Shown: piece by piece, positions 34,631 through 41,694 of the stretch | Position numbering within the stretch: position 1 is the stretch's first letter | Layout: each line of letters starts with the position of its first letter | DNA from: an uncultured beta proteobacterium | GTDB taxonomy: Bacteria > Pseudomonadota > Gammaproteobacteria > Burkholderiales > Burkholderiaceae_C | Assembly: GCA_903845345.1 (NCBI GenBank) | Contig: CAIMXF010000072.1 | Location: 1-41,694 of the forward strand | DNA length: 41,694 nucleotides | Direction: 5' to 3' | Notes under the pieces: model-generated | Told to the model about the DNA's origin: nothing | The model's database searches: none | What the model saw: only the letters and a program-made list of their open reading frames with translations | Program-made: the position numbers and the translations under genes

Positions 34631-35981
34631 CCGGCGGCGGCGGCGCGCTCGCGCGCACGCGGTCGACGATGGACTGCGCCAGCGCCGCGTAGAGCGGATG
34701 CGCGATCCAGCGCGACACCAGGCTCGCGCCCAGCGCCGCCGCCATCAGGCTGAGCACCATCGCGTGGCCGCCCACCATCTCCATGACGATGATGAAGGAC
34801 GTCATCGGCGCCTGCGTCACGGCCGCGAGGAACGCCGCCATGCCGAGCGCGATCAGCGCGGACGAGTCGGCCTGCGCGCCGCACAGCGCGGCGATGTCGT
34901 GGCCCACCCCTGCGCCGATCGCCAGGCACGGCGCGAAGATGCCGCCCGGCACGCCCGACCACACGGCGATCCAGGTGGCCACCACGCGCAGCGTGACGTA
35001 CAGCAGCGGGACGTCGACATGGCCTTCGAGCAGGCCGCGCGTGTAGCCGTAGCCGCTGCCGAAGGTCGCGCCGTGGCTCGCGATGCCGATCGCCCCGGCC
35101 GCGAACCCGCACGCGCCCGCGAACGCCACCGGGTGCGCGGCGCGCCAGCGGCCCAGGCGATCGCCGGAGCCCGTGATCGATGCGTGCAGCAGGCGCGCGA
35201 ACATGCCGCCCAGGCCGCCGGTGGCCAGCACCAGCAGCAGCGCGGGCCACCACATCGAGTAGTGCAGCGTGGGCACCTCGATCACGCCGAAGTAGGTGGC
35301 GTTGCCGAAGAAGGACACGCCCATCAGCCCGGACAGCACGATGGCCGCGATGATCAGGCCGCTGCTGCGCTGCTCCAGCCGCGACGCGAGCTCCTCGATC
35401 GCGAACATCACGCCCGCCAGCGGCGCATTGAACGCCGCCGCGATGCCGGCAGCGCCACCGGCCACCAGCAGCCCGTGCTCCGAGATGCCCGGATGCGGCG
35501 GAAGCCAGCGCCGCGCGTGCTGCAACACGCCGGCCGCGATCTGCACCGACGGGCCTTCGCGACCGCTGGCGAGTCCGCCCAGCAGCGAGCCCGCGGTCAG
35601 CACCGCCTTGGCGACGCTGAGCCGCAGCGACACGAACGTCGCCCGCGCCGCGGCCGGCACCGCCGGATCGAGCGTCGCCATCACCTGCGGAATGCCCGAG
35701 CCCGCGGCGCCCGGCGCGAAGCGACGCGTGAGCCACACGACGCCCGCGGTGCATGCGGTCGTCCACACCAGCGGCGTCCACGGATGCAGCGCCAGCACGC
35801 TCGAGAACCCGCGTTGCGCCAGGTCGCACAGCTTCGAGAACGCCACCACCGACAGGCCGGCGGCGGCGGCGTAGGCCAGCACGATCAGCCGCGCCAGCCA
35901 TTGGCGCCAGTCGGCCAGGTCGCCGCGCATCGCGGCGGCGACGTCGGGTTGCGGCGGGCTGGTCGGCTCAGGCGGGAGCAT
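34617..35981 (-). CDS. ClC-family chloride channel / H+-Cl- antiporter
   Basis: A 454-residue ClC protein of the inner membrane. The anion-selectivity signatures are all present: GSGIP (94-98, with Ser95), GREGP (140-144, gating Glu142), the helix segment FAIEELAS (Glu196/Glu197, near the intracellular proton glutamate of antiporter types), and GGIFAP (346-351). No C-terminal CBS domains follow. ATG at 35981 gives a normal N-terminus; the frame remains open to 36335 but that part overlaps slyX and is Arg-rich. The preserved glutamates suggest coupled Cl-/H+ exchange, perhaps for acid resistance. Its 3' end overlaps the surface-protein gene by 14 bp tail to tail. Confidence 0.93.
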   Translation of the reverse strand: MLPPEPTSPPQPDVAAAMRGDLADWRQWLARLIVLAYAAAAGLSVVAFSKLCDLAQRGFSSVLALHPWTPLVWTTACTAGVVWLTRRFAPGAAGSGIPQVMATLDPAVPAAARATFVSLRLSVAKAVLTAGSLLGGLASGREGPSVQIAAGVLQHARRWLPPHPGISEHGLLVAGGAAGIAAAFNAPLAGVMFAIEELASRLEQRSSGLIIAAIVLSGLMGVSFFGNATYFGVIEVPTLHYSMWWPALLLVLATGGLGGMFARLLHASITGSGDRLGRWRAAHPVAFAGACGFAAGAIGIASHGATFGSGYGYTRGLLEGHVDVPLLYVTLRVVATWIAVWSGVPGGIFAPCLAIGAGVGHDIAALCGAQADSSALIALGMAAFLAAVTQAPMTSFIIVMEMVGGHAMVLSLMAAALGASLVSRWIAHPLYAALAQSIVDRVRASAPPPPVTAP

Positions 35982-36040
35982 GCGGACATCGAACCATATT
36001 TGTGCCAATGTACTACGTCCCCGCTTGCGGCACCTTGAAC

Positions 36041-36289
36041 TCAGTAATGCGGCGGCACGTCCTCGCGCGGATCGCGCGTGGCGCCGCCGCCGGTGTCGGG
36101 CGCGCGATCCTTCAGCTTGCCGACCTCGCGGATCAGCAGGGCGATCTGCTCCTGCTGGCGCGCGACGAGGTCGTTCAGGTGGTCGACCAGGTCCTCGCTG
36201 AAGCTGGCCTTGACCTCGAGGTCGGTGAGGCGCTTGTCGACGGACGGGTCGATGTCGTTGGGCGTGGGCATGGGGCGATTGTCCGACAT
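36041..36289 (-). CDS. slyX: SlyX family protein
   Basis: An 82-residue protein with the hallmarks of SlyX: KRLTDLEVKASFSEDLVDHL, ARQQEQIALLIREVGKLKDR and the conserved C-terminal PPHY. It is mostly one coiled-coil helix. Its role is unknown; it is named from its position next to slyD in E. coli. It lies 59 bp upstream of the ClC gene on the same strand, so the two may share a transcript. Confidence 0.93.
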   Translation of the reverse strand: MSDNRPMPTPNDIDPSVDKRLTDLEVKASFSEDLVDHLNDLVARQQEQIALLIREVGKLKDRAPDTGGGATRDPREDVPPHY

Positions 36290-36452
36290 CGGTTGACGCG
36301 CGATACATCTCCTTGCCGCATTGCTGTCGCGTCAAGCGCGTGCATCTCCAGGTGATGTTGGTGCACCGGTGTCGTCACGCCTTCGTTGTATCGCCACGAA
36401 CACACCACCCCGTTCGCGACCGACACACTCACACACCAGCAGGAGCAAGACC

Positions 36453-37052
36453 ATGAACCGCAATCTTCTCGTGACCGCCCTGATCGCCACCGCCGCCTTC
36501 GGCAGCAGCTTCGCGGCCTCGGCGCAGACCAGCGCCGGCAACACCACCCAGCGCGACGTCAACCAGGAGCAGCGCATCGAGAACGGCCTGCAGAGCGGCG
36601 CGATCACGACGCGCGAGAACTCCGAGCTGCAGCGCGACGAGGCCCACGTCGACAAGCTCCAGGCGCAGGACATGAAGAACGGCCCGATGACGACGGCCGA
36701 GAAGACCCGGCTGACCGCCGCGCAGAACAAGACGAGCAGCGACATCCATCAAGCCAAGACCAATGGCATCAACGGCAACCCGCTGTCGGCGTCGTCGCAG
36801 CGCGCGCAGGCCGACACGCAGCGCAACATCGACCAGCAGCAGCGCATCAACAACGGCGTCAAGAGCGGCGCGCTGACCAACCACGAGGCGGCCAGCCTCG
36901 AACGCGGCCAGGCGCATGTCGACAAGCGCGAGGCCCGCGCGGGCGCGAACGGCAACGTGGGCGCCGGCGAGCAGCGCCGCATCGCGCGTGCCGACAACCG
37001 CCAGAGCAAGCGCATCTACAACAAGAAGCACAACGCCGCGGTGAAGGGCTGA
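36453..37052 (+). CDS. Periplasmic protein with an internal duplication
   Basis: A 199-residue exported protein of unknown function. The signal peptide covers residues 1-24 (LLVTALIATAAFGSSFAASA). The mature chain is hydrophilic, Gln/Asn/Lys/Arg-rich and probably helical, without Cys. Two halves repeat the same pattern: NQEQRIENGLQSGAIT (37-52) followed by AHVDK (64-68), and DQQQRINNGVKSGALT (126-141) followed by AHVDK (153-157). The C-terminus is very basic (RQSKRIYNKKHNAAVKG). AGGAG lies 7 bases upstream of the ATG. Similar short Gln-rich exported proteins occur in proteobacteria without known roles. Confidence 0.85.
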   Translation: MNRNLLVTALIATAAFGSSFAASAQTSAGNTTQRDVNQEQRIENGLQSGAITTRENSELQRDEAHVDKLQAQDMKNGPMTTAEKTRLTAAQNKTSSDIHQAKTNGINGNPLSASSQRAQADTQRNIDQQQRINNGVKSGALTNHEAASLERGQAHVDKREARAGANGNVGAGEQRRIARADNRQSKRIYNKKHNAAVKG

Positions 37053-37353
37053 CCGGCCGCGGGACGCCGGGACATTCGCTACCGACGTGTCGTCCAGACG
37101 AAAAAAGGGCCGCAATCGCGGCCCCTGAAATTTCACCCCGGAACATCACCTCAGGAAGTACTCCGGGCACCTGGCGTCGTGAGACGTCCGGTGCACGATC
37201 GCATCCGACCCTGCCCTCCAGCGCGTCGGAAAGCGAATGTTCCAGGAGCGATTGTTTCCGACGACGGGCGCCGCGCGCGGCGGTGTTTTCCCTTTGTGTC
37301 GATTCGGTGACATGGGGTTTTCTCGCCCCACGTCGCCGTTCGCGATCCGACCG
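37053..37353. other. 301-bp gene-free stretch between convergent genes
   Basis: Apart from the terminator at 37101-37124 I see no gene. The part nearest the hybrid kinase (about 37240-37330) is less GC-rich than its surroundings and holds a small TGGGG/CCCCA hairpin near 37314-37331. For the kinase transcript this is an untranslated tail of about 230 bases before the terminator. Confidence 0.4.
37101..37124 (-). terminator. Intrinsic terminator, strongest on the minus strand
   Basis: GGGCCGC (37107-37113) and GCGGCCC (37118-37124) form a perfect 7-bp stem with an AATC loop. Six A's at 37101-37106 become a T6 tail on the minus strand, giving a textbook intrinsic terminator for transcripts from the hybrid kinase. 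On the plus strand it lies 54 bp after the periplasmic protein and could act weakly. Confidence 0.75.
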
Positions 37354-40300
37354 TCAAAGGGGCCGATAACGCTCGTCGTTCAGCGCGTTCGCCACCGCCG
37401 TCTCCAGGTCTTCCGGCGAGAACGGCTTGACCAGCACGGCTGCAGCGTCCACGCCTGCCTTGGCGGGGCCGCCGGGATCGCCCGTGGCGAAGATCACGGC
37501 CAGGCGCGGCTTGCGCGCGAGCGCGTCGCGCGCGAGCTCGATGCCCGACACCTTGGGCAGCCCGACATCGGTCACCATCACGTCCACGGGATGCGCGGCC
37601 ATCGCGGCGAGCGCCGACGGCGCGTCACAGGCCTGCAGCACGAGGTGGCCGGACACGGCCAGTAGCTCGGCCAGCGTCTCGCGGATGAACTCGTCGTCCT
37701 CCACCAGCAGCACCGTGCCGACGCGCGACGGGCCGGACTCGACCGCCGCCTCGGACGCCCGTGCATCGACGCGAGCCAGGCTCTCGATGTCGCTCAGCAC
37801 GCGCTGCTGCTCCTGGTTGGCCAGCACGTGGCGGATCTTGCGCGCCAGCGCCTCGCGGGTGTACGGCTTGGACAGCAGCTCCACGCCGCGATCGAGCCGT
37901 CCGCCGTGCACGATCGCGTTCTCGGTGTAGCCCGAGGTGAACAGCACCGCCAGGCCGGGCAGCCGCTCCTTGGCCTTGCGCGCCAGCTCGGGGCTGCGCA
38001 GCGGGCCGGGCATCACGACGTCCGTGAACAGCACGTCGATGGGCACGCCGCTGTCGATGACGCTCAGCGCGCCCATCGCCTCGCGCGCCTTCAGCACGCG
38101 GTAGCCGAGGTCGGAGAGCAGGCCCACGGCGGTCTCGCGCACCTCGTCGTCGTCCTCGACCACCAGGATGGTCTCGGTGCCGCCGCGCACCGGCGCCGCG
38201 GTCTCGTCTGCCAGCGCATCCTCGGCCTGGTGCACGCGCGGCAGGTAGAGCTTGATGGTCGTGCCCTGGCCCACCTCGCTGTAGATCTTCACGTGGCCGC
38301 CCGACTGCTTGACGAAGCCGTAGACCATCGACAGCCCGAGCCCGGTGCCCTTGCCTTCCGGCTTGGTGCTGAAGAAGGGCTCGAACACGCGTTCGATCAG
38401 TTCGGCCGGGATACCGGACCCCGTATCGGTCACGCCCACCATCACGTATTGGCCGGGCTGCACGTCCTCGTGCATGCGCGCGTATTCGTCGTCCAGCATC
38501 GCGTTGCCGGCCTCGATCGTCAGCTTGCCGCCGTCGGGCATCGCGTCGCGCGCGTTGATGCCGAGGTTGAGGATCGCGTTCTCGATCTGGCCCGGATCGA
38601 CCAGCGCGTTCCACAGCCCGCCCGAGATCACCGTCTCCAGCTCGATCTCCTCGCCGAGCGCGCGCCGCAGCATGTCGTCCATGCCCTTGATGAAGCGGCC
38701 GATGTTGAGCACCTTGGGCTCCAGGGGCTGGCGGCGGCCGAAGGCGAGCAGCTGCGACGCGAGCTTCGCGCCGCGCGTGACGCCGCCGATGGCGCTCTGC
38801 ACGCGCTTCTCGGCGCGCTCGTTGCCGGCCACCTCGCGCCGCAGCAGCTGCAGGTTGCCGCTGATGACCTGCAGCAGGTTGTTGAAGTCGTGCGCCACCC
38901 CGCCGGTGAGCTGGCCCAGCGACTCCATGCGCTGCGCCTGGCGCAGCGCGGTCTGCGCGGCCTCGCGTTCAGCCGACTCGTGCTGCAGCTTGCGCAGCGC
39001 GTCGCCCAGTTCGGCGGTGCGCTGGATCACGCGCTGCTCCAGCGTCTCGTTGAGCGCCTGCAGCGCCGACTCGGCGCGGTGCTGGTGCGTGACGTCGAAA
39101 CCATTGACGAAGATGCCCTCGACCGTGCCCTCGGAACTGAGGATGGGCTGGTAGACGAGGTTGATGAAGCGCTCCTCGAGCGGCGCCGCCGGCGCGCGCT
39201 GCAGCTGCACCTTCATGTTGGCGCCGACGAACGGCGTCACCTCGTCGAAGACGCCGTCCAGCAGTTCGAAGAAGCCCTGGCCCTGGACCTCGGGCAGCGC
39301 GTCGCGCACCGCCAGGCCGACGACGTCGCGATGGCCGATCAGTTGCAGGTAGGCCTTGTTGGCGAATGCGAAGCGGTGCTCGCGGCCCTGCAGCAGGGGC
39401 CATGAAGCTGGGCGACTGCTCGAACAGCCGCTGCATGCGGTCGCGCTCATGCGTGCGCAACGCCACCTCGCTGGTGAGCTGGCGATTCGCCTGGGCCAGC
39501 GCGTCGGCCGCGGCCTCGCGCAGCGCGACGGCCTCGGCGAGCGTCTTCACGCGCAGGCGTTCCGCGTCGTACGCGCGCGCGCCGGCGAGGCTCGACGAGA
39601 TCTGGCCTGCCAGCAACCCGAGGTAGGACAGGTAGTCGGCATCGCCATGGCGATACGGGTTGAGGCCGACCAGCATCGCGCCCAGCGGATGGTCGGACCC
39701 CTGGCCGACGATCGGCACGATGGCCGCGCGCGTCGGCGGGATGTCCCACGCGCCCATCGGGTAGTCGAGGTTGGGCACGAGGTCGACCTCGATCGGCTGC
39801 GCGTCGCGCCAGATCGAGCCGACGTCGAACAGCGCGTCGCGCGTGGCCACGGCGCGGCGTGCGAGCTCGCTGCCCTCGGCGACGTTGGTCATGCCGGCGA
39901 CGTGGGCCGCGCCGTCGGCGTCGAACAGGTAGGTGACCGTGAACGGCAGGTCGCGGCCGTTGCCCTCCAGGCCGCGCGCGGCGGCGCGCAGCACGGCGGC
40001 TTCGCCCTCGGCCGCGGACAGGGTTCCCGCCAGCGCCCCCAGCGACGCGAGCCGGCGCTCGCTGATGACGCGTTCGGTCTCCTCGGACACCGCGCAGAAG
40101 ATGCCTTCGACGCGGCCGCCGTCGCCGCGCAGCGGGCTGTACGAGAACGTGTGGTACGTCTCCTCGAGAAAGCCGCGCCGGTTGATCAGCAGCAGCAGCG
40201 CGCGATCCCAGGTCGAGGCGCCTTCGCTGTAGACGCTGTGGAAGCGGCCCTTGAGGGCGTCCCAGATCTCGGGGTAGATCGCGCGAACCGGCTGGCCGAG

Positions 40301-40561
40301 CGCCTGTGGATGCTTGCTCCCGAGCGTGGGCCGATACGCGTCGTTGTAGAAGAAATGGATGTCGTCGCCCTACCCCAGCCACATCTCGAAGCGCGACGTG
40401 AGCAGCAGGCCGAGCGCGAGCTTCAGCGAGGCGGACCAGCCCGACACCGGACCGAGCGGCGTGGACGCCCAGTCGTGCGCGCGCATCTGTCGCGCCATGT
40501 CGCTGTCGCCGACGAAGACGTCGTCATGTGCGCCCGTCGGCGACGTGGTTACGGAACTCAT
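37354..40561 (-). pseudogene. Hybrid histidine kinase (PAS-GAF-PAS-HK-REC-REC), broken by TAG and a frameshift
   Basis: GAGGAGG precedes an ATG at 40561. The restored product is 1068 residues: a PAS domain (to about 150), GAF (about 165-320), a second PAS, a HisKA domain with GGVAHDFNNLLQ (His557), HATPase, and two receivers (from about 797, ILVVEDDDEVRE and LFTDVVMP; from about 949, VLLVEDDEF and VMVTDVGLP). Two lesions interrupt it. Codon 64 is TAG (40370-40372) where the family has Trp (MWLG-W-GDDIHFFYNDAYR), a TGG to TAG change. A C4 run on the coding strand (39396-39399) has one C too many; removing it joins EQSPSFMALLQG to REHRFAFANKAY. As read, only a 63-residue peptide starts from the good site. 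It could be a pseudogene, a phase-varied gene or a sequencing artefact. Confidence 0.83.
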
Positions 40562-40852
40562 TTGCCTCCTCGTTGACCGGCCGCACCGGCGACCGCGTCG
40601 ATTTTCGACGGCCGCGCCTGCCCGCGCGGCGAAATTGCCGCGTGATGGCAAACCACATGCCCACGCAAGACACGCGCAAGCCTGCGCCCGCGGGCGTGCC
40701 ATTCTCGGTGAACGCCGGGGCCCTGAGAAGCGCCCAGCCGATGAGCGAGGCAGCCGGCGCCCAGCGGGGATGCGAGGATGAGCCAGGCATCCGGCCTGCA
40801 TCGGCCGGCCCCGGACAATGGCATGCGCTTTCGGATACGCTGCCGCATCCCC

Positions 40853-41694
40853 ATGAAGGCCGCCGACAACATCCCCCGCCCCCACTCCGAAGCCGATCGC
40901 GACGCCGAGGACGATCGCGACGTCGCCGTCCTGATCGAGCGCGCGCAGCATCACGCGTTCTACTACTTCGAGGCGACGACGGATCCGGCGAGCGGCCTCG
41001 TGCTCGACTCGACTCAGCCCGACAGCCCGTGCAGCATCACCGGGGTCGGCATGGCGTTGACCACCTACCCGCTCGCCGTCGAGCGCGGCTGGATGACGCG
41101 GCCGCAGGCCGTGGGGGTCACGCTGCGGACGCTGCGCTTCTTCGCCAATGCCGACATGTCGGGCTCGCCGCAGTCCACCGGACATCGCGGCTTCTACTTC
41201 CACTTCCTCGACATGCGCACCGGCACGCGCACCTGGAAGAGCGAGCTCTCGAGCATCGACACCTCGTTCCTGATCGCCGGCGTGCTGGCCGCCGCCGCCT
41301 ATTTCGACCACGAGACCGAGCACGAAGCCGAGATCCGCGCCACCGCCAGGCTGCTCGTGGACCGCGTCGAGTGGGACTGGATGGGCAACTGCGACGGCGC
41401 GATCTGCCACGGCTGGAAGCCCGAGCGCGGCTTCCTGCGCTACCACTGGCGCGGCTACAGCGAGGGCCTGCTGATGATGGCGCTGGCGCTCGGCTCCGAG
41501 CACCACAAGGTGCCGATGTCGACCTGGGACGAGTGGCTCAAGGGCTACCGATGGCGCAAGATCTATGGCCACGAGCACCTCGTCGCCGGCCCGCTGTTCA
41601 TCCACCAGTACTCGCACATGTGGATCGACTTCCGCGGCATCCAGGACGCGTTCATGCGCGACAAGGGCATCGACTATTTCGAGAACAGCCGCCG
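40853..41694 (+). CDS. Glucoamylase-like (PF10091-type) protein, N-terminal part
   Basis: The first 280 residues of a protein that runs off the window end. It matches the glycoamylase-like family, usually about 450 residues long: AFYYFEATTDPASGLVLDST, STGHRGFYFHFLD, ELSSIDTSFLIAGVLAAAAY, GWKPERGFLRYHWRGYSEG and GPLFIHQYSHMWIDFRGIQD. The family has an alpha/alpha-barrel fold and is often found with beta-glucan or cyclic glucan enzymes. No signal peptide is visible, so it would act in the cytoplasm unless the upstream ATG at 40823 (ten residues longer, same frame) is used. Neither start has a clear ribosome-binding site. The 291-bp gap to the divergent hybrid kinase holds no other gene that I can support. 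Confidence 0.88.
   Translation, partial: MKAADNIPRPHSEADRDAEDDRDVAVLIERAQHHAFYYFEATTDPASGLVLDSTQPDSPCSITGVGMALTTYPLAVERGWMTRPQAVGVTLRTLRFFANADMSGSPQSTGHRGFYFHFLDMRTGTRTWKSELSSIDTSFLIAGVLAAAAYFDHETEHEAEIRATARLLVDRVEWDWMGNCDGAICHGWKPERGFLRYHWRGYSEGLLMMALALGSEHHKVPMSTWDEWLKGYRWRKIYGHEHLVAGPLFIHQYSHMWIDFRGIQDAFMRDKGIDYFENSR

Noticed and set aside
35982-36335. N-terminal extension of the ClC gene
   Set aside because: It overlaps slyX in another frame and is Arg/Pro-rich; the ATG at 35981 gives a normal ClC start.
1-41694. tRNA, rRNA, insertion sequences, integrase genes, attachment sites, CRISPR arrays
   Set aside because: None could be recognised by reading; a covariance-model or repeat search would be needed to exclude short or divergent ones.

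Overview
The window is a GC-rich (about 70 % by eye) bacterial chromosome segment with dense coding on both strands. LpxO, a SlyX protein ending in PPHY, a heme oxygenase/bacteriophytochrome pair, a stand-alone SWIB protein and many PAS/GAF sensors suggest a betaproteobacterium of the order Burkholderiales, perhaps the Leptothrix/Rubrivivax/Roseateles group. That placement is inference from gene content. I found no rRNA, tRNA, insertion sequence, prophage or CRISPR array.

Layout. 1-1247 (minus): a LytS-type sensor kinase overlaps its LytTR-type regulator, which is cut by the window edge. 1362-1515: an unusually AT-rich promoter region with repeated ATTCCAAATTC boxes. 1516-4220 (plus): a three-enzyme fusion (cysteine desulfurase, persulfide dioxygenase, rhodanese), then a SWIB-domain protein. 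4272-5381 (minus): an exported nucleoside-hydrolase-like protein with an altered metal site. 5630-9821 (plus): lpxO, heme oxygenase and a bacteriophytochrome histidine kinase. 9838-12349: a small lipoprotein (minus), then a tetR-MFS operon with a visible promoter and operator. 12426-13941: a hemerythrin-like protein and a secreted RNase T2. 14034-18181: a CHASE3-PAS5-GGDEF sensor broken by two frameshifts, a lone GAF protein and a degenerate receiver. 18114-21705 (minus): an AI-2E permease, DUF2252 and CDF zinc-exporter operon. 21918-23262: a single-domain receiver and a NarL-type regulator. 23525-34630 (plus): an 11-kb locus of four exported proteins built from DUF11/SdrD-type repeat domains, one with a very large C-terminal beta-barrel. 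34617-36289 (minus): a ClC channel and SlyX. 36453-37052: a periplasmic protein with an internal duplication. 37354-40561 (minus): a hybrid histidine kinase broken by an amber codon and a frameshift. 40853-41694 (plus): the start of a glucoamylase-like protein.

The strongest candidates for new biology are the tri-domain sulfur enzyme, which could carry sulfane sulfur from cysteine through persulfide to sulfite or thiosulfate within one polypeptide, and the DUF11/beta-barrel surface locus. The window is also rich in signal transduction: light (BphP), c-di-GMP (GGDEF), two-component phosphorelay, and accessory or degenerate receivers. Three single-base indels in G/C runs and one in-frame TAG disrupt two large sensor genes. 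Whether these are sequencing errors or real lesions cannot be settled from this sequence alone.
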